A DNA stretch of 64,000 nt from Sporomusaceae bacterium FL31 (GCA_003990955.1 BIFV01000015.1:30308-94307); one strand, 5' to 3'; numbered from the stretch's first letter, positions 45,548 through 55,199 are shown. The notes: a model not told the origin generated them from the sequence alone. Made by a program: numbers and translations.

Positions 45548-46887
45548 TGAAGATTATTTGCACGAATGAGTTAAGTTCACAAGCTGTTAATAATTTACTT
45601 AAGAAGCCTGCTTTTGACGAAGTTGTCTTGGGAGAAAGGGCTAAAACTCGGGTTAGAGAAGCGTTTGGTGCGGATTTATCGCCTGCACAGGTTGTCGATA
45701 AAATTGTTAGGGATATTCGTCAGTTTGGTGATGAAGCTGTGATTCAATTTACTAAGCTAATCGATGGTGCTGATTTCTCGAATCAGTCCATTGAGGTTAG
45801 TCAGGATGAATTTGAGTTGGCTGCTCAAGCTGTTGATGCCGAGGTGCTTGCCTCGATACGGCTGGCAATTCAGAATGTGCGTCGGTATCATACCGAACAA
45901 ATGCCTAAATCCTGGCTTACCTATCGTGAACATGGTGCAATGCTGGGACAAAATTGCATTCCGCTTGACCGGGTAGGGATTTATGTTCCAGGCGGAACAG
46001 CAGCCTATCCTTCTTCAGTTATTATGAATGCTGTTCCGGCGATTGTTGCTGGCGTTAAAGAGATTATTATGGTGGTGCCGCCAGCTCGTGACGGCAGTGT
46101 CAATCCCTATGTATTAACTGCAGCGCGTGAGGCTGGGGTGACCAGGGTATTTAAAATTGGTGGTGCTCAAGCCATTGCTGCATTAGCCTTTGGGACTCAA
46201 ACCATACCGCAGGTGGATAAAATCACCGGACCAGGGAATATTTTTGTTACTTTAGCAAAGAAAGCTGTTTACGGGTATTGTGATATTGATATGCTGGCAG
46301 GTCCCAGTGAAATTCTTATTGTGGCTGACCGTACTGCAAATCCGAGCTATATCGCAGCAGATATGCTGAGTCAGGCTGAACATGATGTTCTGGCTTCAAG
46401 TATTGTGATTACTGACAGTCAGGAGTTGGCAGCGAAGGTTGCCGCAGAAGTAGCAATACAGTTGGCGAAATTGCCGCGCCAGGAAATTGCAGCCGCTTCA
46501 TTGGAAAATAACGGGCTGATTCTTGTTACTCCTGATATCAATACCGCCATGGAACTTGCCAACCTATCAGCACCGGAGCACCTTGAGATTCTGACAGCCG
46601 ATCCATTTCAGCAATTGCCCTATGTGCGTCATGCCGGGGCTGTGTTTCTAGGACCTTATTCACCTGAGCCATTAGGTGATTACTTTGCTGGTCCCAATCA
46701 TGTATTACCAACTGGTGGAACGGCGAGATTTTATTCTGTTCTCAATGTTGAGACCTTCATGAAAAAAACCAGTATTATTGCTTATACCAAAGCAGCCTTA
46801 GCAGCGGTCAGTGATGACGTTATTCGTTTAGCAACAGCCGAAGGGTTAGAGGCTCATGCGAATGCAATCAGAGTACGAGGTGAATAA
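45547..46887 (+). CDS. hisD: Histidinol dehydrogenase HisD
   Basis: Zn- and NAD-dependent oxidation of histidinol to histidine. 446 aa; GTG start overlapping the hisG stop by one base. Marks: PLDRVGIYVPGGTAAYPSSVIMNAVPA, KIGGAQAIAALAFGTQTIPQVDKITGPGN, LAGPSEILIVAD, LSQAEHDV, and AGAVFLGPYSPEPLGDYFAGPNHVLPTGGTARF. Complete. Confidence 0.96.
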   Translation: MKIICTNELSSQAVNNLLKKPAFDEVVLGERAKTRVREAFGADLSPAQVVDKIVRDIRQFGDEAVIQFTKLIDGADFSNQSIEVSQDEFELAAQAVDAEVLASIRLAIQNVRRYHTEQMPKSWLTYREHGAMLGQNCIPLDRVGIYVPGGTAAYPSSVIMNAVPAIVAGVKEIIMVVPPARDGSVNPYVLTAAREAGVTRVFKIGGAQAIAALAFGTQTIPQVDKITGPGNIFVTLAKKAVYGYCDIDMLAGPSEILIVADRTANPSYIAADMLSQAEHDVLASSIVITDSQELAAKVAAEVAIQLAKLPRQEIAAASLENNGLILVTPDINTAMELANLSAPEHLEILTADPFQQLPYVRHAGAVFLGPYSPEPLGDYFAGPNHVLPTGGTARFYSVLNVETFMKKTSIIAYTKAALAAVSDDVIRLATAEGLEAHANAIRVRGE

Positions 46888-46889
46888 AA

Positions 46890-47948
46890 ATGACTGATTA
46901 TCGACCCAAATTAGAGCAGCTTCCAACCTATTCAGTGGATGAACAAGAGTGGGATATTAAGCTTGATGCGAATGAAAGTAATTTAAATTTACCGCCGCTT
47001 GTTCATGAACGCCTGTTGAATCGGTTATCTTTTCTTGCTTTTAATCGTTATCCCGATATTGGGATGAAGAACTTAAAGGAACAAATTGCCCAAAATTTTG
47101 CTATCAATCCAAATCAGGTTTTAGTTGGCAATGGTTCAAGTGAAATATTAGAAAAGCTTTTTTATGCTTTTGGCGGTCCTGGCCGCAGCATAGTGTTTCC
47201 AACCCCTTCGTTTTCGATGTACCATATTTATGCCAAGCTGACCGAAAGTAATTCGGTACCAGTTTTATTAGAATCTGATTATAGTTTGGATGCTGATAAA
47301 ATGCTGGCTGCAGCTGAGGCTGCTCAAGCAAAGCTGATTGTTTTGTGTACGCCTAATAATCCAACTGGCAACGCGATGCCGCAGCAAGATATTGAAACTA
47401 TTGTGGCCAAGGCCTGTTGCCCAGTAGTTGTGGATGAGGCTTACTTTGAGTTTCATGGCGAATCAGCTTTTAGACTTTTAGAGCGGTATCCTAACGTCAT
47501 TATTGCGAGAACCTTCTCAAAAGCTTATGGCTTTGCTTCAGCCCGGGTGGGCTATATGATTGCTGATTCGGCGATTGTAGCGATGGTCGGGAAAGTTTGT
47601 ATGCCTTATCATGTAAATGCATTATCACTGGCAGGGGCTGAAGTGATTTATCAAATGAGGGACGAGTTTGTACCCTATATTCAACAAAGCATTGCTGAAC
47701 GTGAGCGGTTAGCAGCTGCTTTGCGGGCGTTGCCAGCAGTTACTGTTTATCCATCGGCGACAAACTTCTTGCTGATAAAAACTGCGAAAGCAGCTGGCTT
47801 AAGTCAAGCTTTGGCTGAGCAAGGGGTTGGGATTCGCGATTTTAGTCAGGCCCCAGGACTTACAGATTGTCTGCGGATCTCGATAGGGACGCCAACCGAA
47901 AATGATGCTGTATTAAAAATAATTACCGATTATTTGGAAAGAGGTTGA
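46890..47948 (+). CDS. hisC: Histidinol-phosphate aminotransferase HisC
   Basis: PLP-dependent aminotransferase, 352 aa. IKLDANESNLNLPP, NRYPDIGMKNLKEQIA, VGNGSSEILEKLFYAF, LCTPNNPTGNAM, VVVDEAYFEF and the PLP-lysine block ARTFSKAYGFASARVGYM. It starts 2 nt after hisD. Family aminotransferases can act on aromatic amino acids, but its place in the operon fixes the name. Confidence 0.95.
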   Translation: MTDYRPKLEQLPTYSVDEQEWDIKLDANESNLNLPPLVHERLLNRLSFLAFNRYPDIGMKNLKEQIAQNFAINPNQVLVGNGSSEILEKLFYAFGGPGRSIVFPTPSFSMYHIYAKLTESNSVPVLLESDYSLDADKMLAAAEAAQAKLIVLCTPNNPTGNAMPQQDIETIVAKACCPVVVDEAYFEFHGESAFRLLERYPNVIIARTFSKAYGFASARVGYMIADSAIVAMVGKVCMPYHVNALSLAGAEVIYQMRDEFVPYIQQSIAERERLAAALRALPAVTVYPSATNFLLIKTAKAAGLSQALAEQGVGIRDFSQAPGLTDCLRISIGTPTENDAVLKIITDYLERG

Positions 47949-47952
47949 TGGG

Positions 47953-48540
47953 ATGAGTCGGTTAGCAGGAGTGGCCCGGAAAACGGCTGAAACTGATATC
48001 CAAATAAGCCTTGAGCTTGACGGCAGTGGCAGTTCAAGCATCAATTCAGGCATTGGTTTTTTTGATCACATGCTTGTGCTTTTTTCTAAACATGGTTTGT
48101 TTGATTTAAAGGTGGCTTGTGATGGTGATTTGGCGGTTGACGGACATCATACGATTGAAGATATTGGCATTGCGCTAGGTCAGGCGTTTACTAAAGCCAT
48201 TGGCAATAAACAAGGAATTAAACGTTATGGTACAGCCTTTGTGCCAATGGATGAAGCGCTGGCTATGGTATCGTTAGATATTAGCGGAAGACCGTATTTA
48301 GTTTATGATGTTGTGACTCCGGCACCCAGTATTGGCAATTATGACTGTGAGTTAACAGAAGAATTTTTGAGAGCGCTGGCCATTCATGCAGGCTTGACGC
48401 TCCATGTTAAACTATTGGCAGGTAAAAATTCTCATCATATTGTTGAAGCAATTTTTAAGGCTTTAGGCCGTGCTTTGGATGATGCAACCCGTATGGATGA
48501 ACGTATTGTCGGCGTCATGTCCACAAAGGGCGTTTTGTAG
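47953..48540 (+). CDS. hisB: Imidazoleglycerol-phosphate dehydratase HisB
   Basis: Single-domain dehydratase, 195 aa, Mn-dependent. RKTAETDIQISLELDGSG, GIGFFDHMLVLFSKHGLFDL, DGHHTIEDIGIALGQAF, ISGRPYLVYD and KNSHHIVEAIFKALGRAL. It lacks the N-terminal histidinol-phosphatase domain of the E. coli bifunctional HisB, so that step needs another enzyme. Confidence 0.96.
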   Translation: MSRLAGVARKTAETDIQISLELDGSGSSSINSGIGFFDHMLVLFSKHGLFDLKVACDGDLAVDGHHTIEDIGIALGQAFTKAIGNKQGIKRYGTAFVPMDEALAMVSLDISGRPYLVYDVVTPAPSIGNYDCELTEEFLRALAIHAGLTLHVKLLAGKNSHHIVEAIFKALGRALDDATRMDERIVGVMSTKGVL

Positions 48541-48567
48541 CCGACAATTGACTTGGAGGAGTAAATG

Positions 48568-49170
48568 ATGATTGCGATAATTGATTATGGAATGGGCAAT
48601 CTGTATAGTGTCGAAAAAGCGCTAGTTAAATTGGGTGCAGAAGTTGTAGTATCCAGCGACCCGGAAGTTATTCAAGCTGCTGATAAAGTGGTATTGCCTG
48701 GTGTGGGTGCTTTTGGTGATTCGATGAAGAATCTTACTGAAGCTGGACTGATTCCCGTTATTCATGCTGTCATTGCCAAAGGGATACCTTTCCTAGGTAT
48801 TTGTTTGGGGCTGCAATTATTGTTTGAGGGCAGTGAGGAAGATCCGGGAGTTGCGGGACTGGGCGTTTTTACAGGGACAGTAAAAAAAATTGTCGCACCA
48901 ACCTATAAAATACCGCATATGGGCTGGAATAGCTTGAGTTTCCAGACTTCAAGTCCATTATTCAACCAATGTTCAGCTGGTTCCTATGTTTACTTTGTCC
49001 ACAGCTATCATGCTGTACCCAATGAACCTGAACTGGTTACTGCGGTTACTGATTATGGCGGTCCGGTAACAGCAGCTGTCGGCCGGGGCAATGTCCAGGC
49101 CGTTCAGTTTCATCCAGAGAAATCAAGCAGTGTTGGTATGGAGATTCTTGCTAATTTTATCAGGCTGTAG
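48568..49170 (+). CDS. hisH: Imidazole glycerol phosphate synthase, glutamine amidotransferase subunit HisH
   Basis: Supplies ammonia from glutamine to HisF. 200 aa; IAIIDYGMGNLYSVEKAL, catalytic Cys in FLGICLGLQLLFEGS, HMGWNSL, and FHPEKSS with the catalytic His-Glu pair. Of two adjacent ATGs (48565, 48568) the second is favoured, 7 nt after GGAGGA. Confidence 0.96.
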   Translation: MIAIIDYGMGNLYSVEKALVKLGAEVVVSSDPEVIQAADKVVLPGVGAFGDSMKNLTEAGLIPVIHAVIAKGIPFLGICLGLQLLFEGSEEDPGVAGLGVFTGTVKKIVAPTYKIPHMGWNSLSFQTSSPLFNQCSAGSYVYFVHSYHAVPNEPELVTAVTDYGGPVTAAVGRGNVQAVQFHPEKSSSVGMEILANFIRL

Positions 49171-49211
49171 CAGCCGGAGAAAATCATAGCTGTAATAAGG
49201 AGTGGAATTCG

Positions 49212-49940
49212 ATGATTATTTTTCCGGCAATTGATATCCGGGCTGGCAAATGTGTCCGTTTAACGGAAGGTCGGTTTGATCAGGAAACAATTTTTGCTGA
49301 TAATCCTGTTGATATGGCCAAGCGCTGGGTGGCTGAGGGCGCCGAGTTTTTGCATTTAGTAGATCTAGACGGCGCTCTTGCTGGTAAAACGGTTAACCAT
49401 GATGTGATTAGGAATATTATTCGGGCTGTCGACATTCCTGTTCAATTAGGCGGTGGAATAAGGACGCTGGATAATATTACCGAATTGTTAGCTGCGGGCG
49501 TTCATCGGGTTATTCTCGGTTCTATTGCTGTACGTCAGCCCGACTTGGTTAAGGCAGCCTGTGAGCAGTTTTATGACCGTATTGTTGTCGGTATTGATGC
49601 TCGTGATGGACAAGTTGCTGTCGAAGGCTGGGGTGTGACTGGTGGTATTGGTGCCGAAGAACTGGCTAAAAAAATGGCTGCTGTAGGGGTTGCCCGTATT
49701 ATCTATACCGATATATCACGCGATGGTACGCTTTCGGGCGTCAATGTTTCAGCCACAGCAGCGCTTGCCCGCGTTTCCGGCATTCCCGTGATTGCTTCAG
49801 GCGGAGTAAGCGGTATTGAAGATATTCAGGCGGTAAAAGCTGCTGAACAAGACGGCGTGGAAGGGGTTATTGTCGGTAAAGCAATCTATACTGGCAGTCT
49901 TAGCCTCCAGGCGGCTATTCAATTAGCACAAGGAGTGTGA
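49212..49940 (+). CDS. hisA: ProFAR isomerase HisA
   Basis: TIM-barrel Amadori isomerase, 242 aa. [41 protein letters not shown] with catalytic Asp, [21 protein letters not shown], and [12 protein letters not shown] with the second catalytic Asp. It starts 41 nt after hisH; no promoter signal in the gap. Confidence 0.96.
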   Translation: MIIFPAIDIRAGKCVRLTEGRFDQETIFADNPVDMAKRWVAEGAEFLHLVDLDGALAGKTVNHDVIRNIIRAVDIPVQLGGGIRTLDNITELLAAGVHRVILGSIAVRQPDLVKAACEQFYDRIVVGIDARDGQVAVEGWGVTGGIGAEELAKKMAAVGVARIIYTDISRDGTLSGVNVSATAALARVSGIPVIASGGVSGIEDIQAVKAAEQDGVEGVIVGKAIYTGSLSLQAAIQLAQGV

Positions 49941-49944
49941 GGTT

Positions 49945-50703
49945 ATGTATACCAAGCGAATTATTCCCTGCCTTGATGTTAAAGAAGGCAGAGTGGTAAA
50001 GGGTACTAATTTCGTTGGCTTAAGGGATGCAGGTGATCCTGTTGAGCTTGCCAATATCTATGATAAAGAAATTGCTGATGAACTGGTTTTTTTAGATATC
50101 ACCGCTTCTTGTGAAGAGCGCAATACCATGGTAAAAGTGGTTGAGCAAACTGCTGCGCAAGTATTTATTCCGTTTACTGTCGGCGGTGGCATCCGTACCA
50201 GTGATGACATTCGCAGAATGTTAAAAGCTGGTGCGGACAAAGTTTCGCTGAATACTGCAGCAATTAAAAACCCAGCGATCATTGCTGAAGGTGCACAGCG
50301 GTTTGGCAGTCAGTGCATCGTGCTGGCTGTTGATGCACGGCAGACGGGTGAGGATAAATGGGAAGTTTATATTAACGGTGGTCGTACTCCGACTGGTCTT
50401 GATGTGTTAGAGTGGGTTCAGCAAGCAACACAACTGGGGGCTGGCGAAATTCTGCTCACAAGCATGGATAAGGATGGAACAAAAGACGGCTATGATATCC
50501 CCTTGACCAGGATGGTATCTGAAGCTGTGAATGTTCCTGTTATAGCCTCTGGTGGTGCAGGCGAACTTGAGCACTTTTACGAAGTGTTGACTGATGGCAA
50601 GGCTGACGCTGTTTTAGCAGCTTCAGTATTTCACTATGGACAATTTACTGTTCGTCAGGTCAAGGAATATCTAAAATCACGTGGTGTGGAGGTCAGGCTA
50701 TGA
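49945..50703 (+). CDS. hisF: Imidazole glycerol phosphate synthase cyclase subunit HisF
   Basis: TIM-barrel partner of HisH, producing imidazole glycerol phosphate and AICAR, which links back to purine synthesis through PurH. 252 aa; [71 protein letters not shown] and [12 protein letters not shown]. The hisIE ATG overlaps its stop (4 nt). Confidence 0.96.
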   Translation: MYTKRIIPCLDVKEGRVVKGTNFVGLRDAGDPVELANIYDKEIADELVFLDITASCEERNTMVKVVEQTAAQVFIPFTVGGGIRTSDDIRRMLKAGADKVSLNTAAIKNPAIIAEGAQRFGSQCIVLAVDARQTGEDKWEVYINGGRTPTGLDVLEWVQQATQLGAGEILLTSMDKDGTKDGYDIPLTRMVSEAVNVPVIASGGAGELEHFYEVLTDGKADAVLAASVFHYGQFTVRQVKEYLKSRGVEVRL

Positions 50704-51353
50704 ATTTAGACAATATTAAATTTGATACTCAGGGACTGGTGCCGGCCATCATCCAGGATCAAAAAACCAATACTGTTCTTATGCTGGCCTATATGAATAA
50801 GGAAGCACTTAGGAAAACTATTGAGACCGGAGTGACCTGGTTTTATAGCCGCAGCCGCAAGGCTCTTTGGCAAAAGGGTGAGACATCCGGGAATACTCAG
50901 AAGGTTATCGAGTTGTACTATGATTGTGATGCCGATACCATCTTGGTAAAGGTTGAGCAAACTGGTGCTGCCTGTCATGAAGGGACTTTTTCTTGCTTTA
51001 GCCGTAAACTAGGCCAAACAGAAAGTCACGAGGAAAAACTTTTTGATGCGGAACAAGTGTATGGTCAATCTTTAGTCACTGTGCTGCATGAATTATATCA
51101 TGTCATCAATGATCGTAAGTTAAATCCTAAAGAAGGCTCGTATACCAATTATTTGTTTGACAAAGGACAAGACAAAATCCTCAAGAAAGTCGGCGAAGAA
51201 GCCGCTGAGACCATCATTGCTTCCAAAAATAACAATAATGAAGAATTACTGTACGAAATGGCTGATCTTTGGTATCATTGCTTAGTACTGCTCGCTTATC
51301 ATCAGGCTACTCCAAGCGAGTTGTTGACGGAATTGCAAAAACGGAGGAAATAG
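50700..51353 (+). CDS. hisI: Bifunctional phosphoribosyl-AMP cyclohydrolase / phosphoribosyl-ATP pyrophosphatase HisIE
   Basis: Fusion of HisI (about 1-115: [64 protein letters not shown] with metal Cys/His) and HisE (about 125-217: [53 protein letters not shown]). It catalyses steps 2 and 3 of histidine synthesis. 217 aa; overlaps hisF by 4 nt. Confidence 0.95.
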   Translation: MNLDNIKFDTQGLVPAIIQDQKTNTVLMLAYMNKEALRKTIETGVTWFYSRSRKALWQKGETSGNTQKVIELYYDCDADTILVKVEQTGAACHEGTFSCFSRKLGQTESHEEKLFDAEQVYGQSLVTVLHELYHVINDRKLNPKEGSYTNYLFDKGQDKILKKVGEEAAETIIASKNNNNEELLYEMADLWYHCLVLLAYHQATPSELLTELQKRRK

Positions 51354-51357
51354 TTTC

Positions 51358-52092
51358 ATGAGTAAAGCCATTGGTCAAGAATTTATGCTAAAAACCCGCT
51401 ATGCTTATTTAGAAGGATCAGGGCAGGCGCAAGGACACATACAGCCCGAGCTGGAGCTGCCTTACGATACAACGGCCCCTATTATTAAACTGCCAGAGCC
51501 CGAACTGTTGCCTGATCATGCTGTTAATTTTCTGGAATTGATTGAAATGAGAACAAGTAGCAGGAAATATAGTGATGAGCCGCTTACTTTGGCCGAATTG
51601 TCTTATTTATTATGGTGTACCCAAGGTGTAAAGTTAGTCATGCCTGGTTCAGCTACCTTTCGTACCGTTCCTTCAGCTGGAGCCAGACATGCTTTTGAAA
51701 CTTACTTGTTAGTGAATAATGTTGAGGGTCTGCAACCAGGCCTATACCGTTTTCTGGCCATTGATCATCGCCTGGTAGCCATTGCGGCAGATGATCAAAT
51801 TGCTGCTGAAATTACCGCGGCATGTCTCAATCAGCAGTTTATTCAAACTTGTGCAGTGACATTTATTTGGACAGCCGTAACAGCTCGGATGACCTGGCGC
51901 TATGGCGAACGTGGCTATCGCTATATGCATCTTGATGCCGGACACGTTTGTCAGAATCTCTATCTGGCGGCTCGTACTTTACATTGTGGTGCCTGCGCAA
52001 TTGCTGCTTTTGATGATGACAAATTAAATGATATTTTAGGAATTGACGGTGAAGAGCAATTTGTCATTTATGTTGCTACAACAGGTAAATAG
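51358..52092 (+). CDS. SagB/ThcOx-type nitroreductase-family oxidoreductase
   Basis: FMN-dependent nitroreductase superfamily, SagB/ThcOx branch: LIEMRTSSRKYSDEPLTLAELSYLLWCTQGVK, RTVPSAGARHAFETYLLVNNVEGLQPGLYRF, and MHLDAGHVCQNLYLAARTLHCGACAIAAFDDDKLNDILGID. 244 aa. SagB proteins dehydrogenate azolines in modified peptides, but many stand-alone homologues have other, unknown roles; no precursor peptide or cyclodehydratase is here. It starts 4 nt after hisIE, so it is very likely translated from the his mRNA. Confidence 0.85.
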   Translation: MSKAIGQEFMLKTRYAYLEGSGQAQGHIQPELELPYDTTAPIIKLPEPELLPDHAVNFLELIEMRTSSRKYSDEPLTLAELSYLLWCTQGVKLVMPGSATFRTVPSAGARHAFETYLLVNNVEGLQPGLYRFLAIDHRLVAIAADDQIAAEITAACLNQQFIQTCAVTFIWTAVTARMTWRYGERGYRYMHLDAGHVCQNLYLAARTLHCGACAIAAFDDDKLNDILGIDGEEQFVIYVATTGK

Positions 52093-52115
52093 TTGTATTG
52101 GATTCTTACTATGTT

Positions 52116-52162
52116 GCAAGGCAAAACCCGAGCTTGTTTATGAAGCTCGGGTTTTGCCTTGC
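52116..52162 (+). terminator. 20-bp perfect stem-loop closing the his operon
   Basis: 52116-52135 pairs exactly with 52143-52162 around a 7-nt loop. Very stable, though followed by TTGCCACGG rather than a T run. It probably terminates or protects the his transcript. Confidence 0.7.
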
Positions 52163-52234
52163 TTGCCACGGTGCAGGAGTAATGCTTAAAAGTGTTGAAT
52201 TATTGAACAAAAATAATGATATGGAGTAAACACT

Positions 52235-53431
52235 ATGGCTAAGAAAAGTAATCATCGCAAATGGTTTGTAGTCATGTTTGCCGTTATTGCAGTAGCGTGT
52301 TATTTTTATGGTGCCAATAAGCCTACTGACCATCCTAGCAGCCAGCAATATAGTCTGGAAAAGTCAGGAGCGGCCGCGACCGCTGACTTTACGCAATCAG
52401 CTAAAAAAATTCATGATGCTGTGGATAGCGTCTTGAAACAACAGGGGATTAATCCTTCAGAGACCAAAGAAATCAATAAAGAAGTTCCGCGTCAAGGGGT
52501 TGAGGGGAAAATTCGCTGGCATGCCCGGGATCTCGCAGGCAGTGTTTCTACTGAAGCGGCACGAAGTTTGCAGCAGAATCTAGCTTCACAAGTGAAAAAG
52601 GCTGGCGGTGAAGTGCTGACAGCCCAACCTGATCATTATCAAGGGTTACCGGTATTGCGAATTGATATTGGATTGAGGGATAGTTTGGGTGGCGATGCGG
52701 TTACCATTGTTACTGATCGAATTTTTATTGCCGAGAAAGGAACTGCTGCTGCTCAACCGGCGATTAAAACCCGGGGAGAACTTGCGTTAGTTATTGATGA
52801 TTTTGGCTACACCAAAGAACCAATTGCCGCTTTTGCCGCTATTAACAAACCCTTAACCTTTGCTGTTTTGCCATACCGTACTTACAGCAATGAGGCTGCT
52901 GCTCGCGGGATTAGTTCTGGGCATCAAGTTATCTTACATTTGCCAATTGAACCATTATCAGCAGCGGAGCAGTCAGAGCAAATTACGATCACCGTAGATA
53001 TGAGTGATTCTGATATTCAGGCAACGGTGGTGAATGCCGTACAATCACTGCCCGGGATTATTGGAGTAAATAATCATCAGGGTTCGCGTGGAACAGCAGA
53101 TAAGCGGGTAATGCGCAATGTGCTGTCAGTCCTTAAAAGTAAAAACCTGGTTTTCCTGGATAGTCGCACCAATAGTCAGTCGGTCGCCTATGATACAGCA
53201 CGGCAATTAGGAGTGCGGACTGGCGAAAACAATATATTCCTGGATAATGATAATGATATTAGTGCAATCAAACAGCAAATACGAACAGCAGGTGAGATTG
53301 CTGCACGACGCGGCACTGCAATCGCCATTGGTCATGCGCGCATGAATACAGCAGCAGCGGTCAAGGAAATGATTCCAGAACTTGAAGCAGCAGGTATTAA
53401 GCTTGTTTTTGCTGACCAATTGTTGCAATAG
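52235..53431 (+). CDS. Divergent polysaccharide deacetylase family protein (YibQ-like)
   Basis: 398 aa with an N-terminal signal/anchor (about 9-27, WFVVMFAVIAVACYFYGA), a variable domain, then a divergent deacetylase-like barrel (about 180-395): LALVIDDFGYTKEPIAAF, LTFAVLPYRTYS, GHQVILHLPIEP, GVNNHQGSRGTADKRVM, FLDSRTNSQSVAYDTARQLG and AIAIGHARMNTA. The family is near-ubiquitous in diderms, usually periplasmic and of unknown substrate. Starts 142 nt after the SagB-like gene, behind the strong stem-loop. Confidence 0.88.
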   Translation: MAKKSNHRKWFVVMFAVIAVACYFYGANKPTDHPSSQQYSLEKSGAAATADFTQSAKKIHDAVDSVLKQQGINPSETKEINKEVPRQGVEGKIRWHARDLAGSVSTEAARSLQQNLASQVKKAGGEVLTAQPDHYQGLPVLRIDIGLRDSLGGDAVTIVTDRIFIAEKGTAAAQPAIKTRGELALVIDDFGYTKEPIAAFAAINKPLTFAVLPYRTYSNEAAARGISSGHQVILHLPIEPLSAAEQSEQITITVDMSDSDIQATVVNAVQSLPGIIGVNNHQGSRGTADKRVMRNVLSVLKSKNLVFLDSRTNSQSVAYDTARQLGVRTGENNIFLDNDNDISAIKQQIRTAGEIAARRGTAIAIGHARMNTAAAVKEMIPELEAAGIKLVFADQLLQ

Positions 53432-53436
53432 AAATC

Positions 53437-53479
53437 TTCACAATTTCTTCACAATCTCTTCATAATGGCCTGCTATAGT
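53437..53479 (+). promoter_or_regulatory. three 11-nt-spaced direct repeats with a -10, OmpR-family (PhoP-like) operator
   Basis: TTCACA (53437-53442), TTCACA (53448-53453) and TTCATA (53459-53464) recur every 11 nt, followed by TATAGT (53474-53479). No good -35 lies at the right distance, as in promoters needing an OmpR-family activator such as B. subtilis PhoP (TTAACA-like repeats, 11-nt period). Confidence 0.5.
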
Positions 53480-53511
53480 TAGGCTATGGATGTTAAAGGA
53501 GGCGATTGTTT

Positions 53512-54009
53512 ATGAGCATGACTCATTATATGGAATTACTGGCCGTAAATCAGCCATGGAATTTAATCATCTATATGGTAATTCCTGTAGCGTTGGCAGA
53601 AGCACTTGTTGCGACTGAATTCTTTGTGGTTTTTCACCAGTTAAAATCTGGGGCATTACGGGCAGTTAATAAGTGGTTAGGAATTATATTAGGCTTCTAC
53701 TTCCTCGGCATATTTCTGCAATTAGGATTTAGCGTTGTTCCACACATTGAGTGGCGTGGACCTGCTGATATTCTAGCAGTTGGCTCATACTTGGCAGGAG
53801 TGGTACCACTATTCGGTATTGCTTTATTGGAACTGGGCATTATTGGCTCAAGCAAAACTGCTGAAGAAAAAATGAAGCTGCATTTCATTTTACTCACAAT
53901 CTTTCTTGTGGTAGCCCATGTAGCCATGATTTTCGGTATGCTTGATCCGCAACTGCTTGGCTGGAATACCGCGAATACACACAATACTCATATGATGAAT
54001 CATCAATAA
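53512..54009 (+). CDS. Four-helix membrane protein of unknown function with His/Met-rich tail
   Basis: 165 residues, not recognised with certainty (possibly a DUF6803-type protein). Four hydrophobic segments at about 16-40, 53-76, 86-110 and 121-143. Its C-terminal tail, NTANTHNTHMMNHQ, is rich in His, Met and Asn and could bind a metal ion. AAGGAGG is 9 nt before ATG 53512; the TTG at 53506 is too close to the SD. It is a monocistronic unit between the repeat-bearing promoter and a strong terminator, suggesting dedicated regulation by an external signal. Confidence 0.75.
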   Translation: MSMTHYMELLAVNQPWNLIIYMVIPVALAEALVATEFFVVFHQLKSGALRAVNKWLGIILGFYFLGIFLQLGFSVVPHIEWRGPADILAVGSYLAGVVPLFGIALLELGIIGSSKTAEEKMKLHFILLTIFLVVAHVAMIFGMLDPQLLGWNTANTHNTHMMNHQ

Positions 54010-54018
54010 TGGCATTGA

Positions 54019-54048
54019 TAGTCTGTCCAGCTGGGCAGGCTATTTTTT
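54019..54048 (+). terminator. terminator of the four-helix protein gene
   Basis: Ten-base-pair stem TAGTCTGTCC/GGGCAGGCTA (two G-U pairs), AGCT loop, then ATTTTTT-like tail. Confidence 0.9.
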
Positions 54049-54174
54049 GGGGGGAAAGCTTGGGATACCGCAGAACATCCATTTCTGCTAGTTGGTTTAG
54101 CAGGAATATTATGGATATAAATGGAATGTAGGCTAGTACATTGATTTCACGACATATTCAGGAGGTGCTTAACC

Positions 54175-55146
54175 TTGCATAAGCAAATCGTTATGACCAG
54201 ACCCTTGCTGCCTGCTGCTCAACAGAAGCTGATCGATCACCACTTTGATATTAAAGTTTGGGAAGAGACTGTACCAATATCCAGGCAGCTGTTGATGGAA
54301 TGGCTGCACCATGCTGAAGGTTTGGTTGTAGATGGCAGTGTGATCGTTGATGAGCAATTATTGGAGGCAGCTCCTAATTTACAGGTTATCGTGCAGCCTG
54401 CGGTAGGTTATGATAATATTGATATCAATGCCTGCACGCGGCGTGGGATACCAGTAGGAAATACACCGGGTGTGCTGGTCGAAGCGACAGCTGATTTGAC
54501 TTTTGGCTTACTCTTATGTGCTGTGCGGCGAATTCATGAGGGCTGGGATTTTGTACGTCAAGGAAAGTGGCAAATCAATCAAAATATCCCATTTGGGTTG
54601 GATTTGTATGGAAAAACCTTGGGGATTGTTGGCATGGGACGTATTGGTGCTGCTGTGGCCCGTAGAGCGCAAGCCTTTGGGATGAAGGTGATTTATTATA
54701 ACCGTAAACAGCGATTGGATGAGCAAAAGCTTGAGGTTATCTATTCCTCATTGGATCATCTGTTGGAACAGGCTGACTGTATTATTGTGCTTAGCCCGCT
54801 TTCACCTGAAACCCAAGGCATGTTTAGTTGGGAGCAGTTTGCCAAAATGAAGCCTACAGCCTATTTTGTCAATGCTGCTCGAGGGCCAATCGTCGATACG
54901 GCAGCCCTTGTTGATGCACTGACCACCAATAAGATAGCTTATGCGGCACTGGATGTTACCAATCCGGAACCTCTTTATGGTGAGCATCCGCTGCTGAAAC
55001 TGCCTAATGTCTTAATCACTCCCCATATTGGCAGCGCTACTGTAGAAACCAGGAATAGAATGGCTTTATTAACTGCGGATAATTTATTGGCAGGTATGGC
55101 CAGACAACCATTACCTGCGTGTGTCAATAGTGAAGTATATAAGTAG
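54175..55146 (+). CDS. D-isomer-specific 2-hydroxyacid dehydrogenase (glyoxylate reductase-like)
   Basis: 323 aa. NAD-binding motif GIVGMGRIGAAVARRAQAFGMKVIYYN; catalytic Arg in VNAARGPIVDTAALV, Glu in LDVTNPEPLYGEHPLL, His in NVLITPHIGSA. Start is TTG at 54175: AGGAGGTG is 7 nt upstream. It resembles glyoxylate/hydroxypyruvate reductases (GyaR-like). A second family member lies at 43784-44734; their modest similarity suggests distinct substrates rather than recent duplication. Confidence 0.88.
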   Translation: MHKQIVMTRPLLPAAQQKLIDHHFDIKVWEETVPISRQLLMEWLHHAEGLVVDGSVIVDEQLLEAAPNLQVIVQPAVGYDNIDINACTRRGIPVGNTPGVLVEATADLTFGLLLCAVRRIHEGWDFVRQGKWQINQNIPFGLDLYGKTLGIVGMGRIGAAVARRAQAFGMKVIYYNRKQRLDEQKLEVIYSSLDHLLEQADCIIVLSPLSPETQGMFSWEQFAKMKPTAYFVNAARGPIVDTAALVDALTTNKIAYAALDVTNPEPLYGEHPLLKLPNVLITPHIGSATVETRNRMALLTADNLLAGMARQPLPACVNSEVYK

Positions 55147-55154
55147 TGACTATG

Positions 55155-55199
55155 AAAGAGACGCCTTACTGGTTTTTAAACCAGTAAGGCGTCTCTTTT
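55155..55199. terminator. bidirectional terminator
   Basis: About 20-bp palindromic stem (AAAGAGACGCCTTACTGGTT and its complement) with T/A runs at both ends, between convergent genes. Confidence 0.92.
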
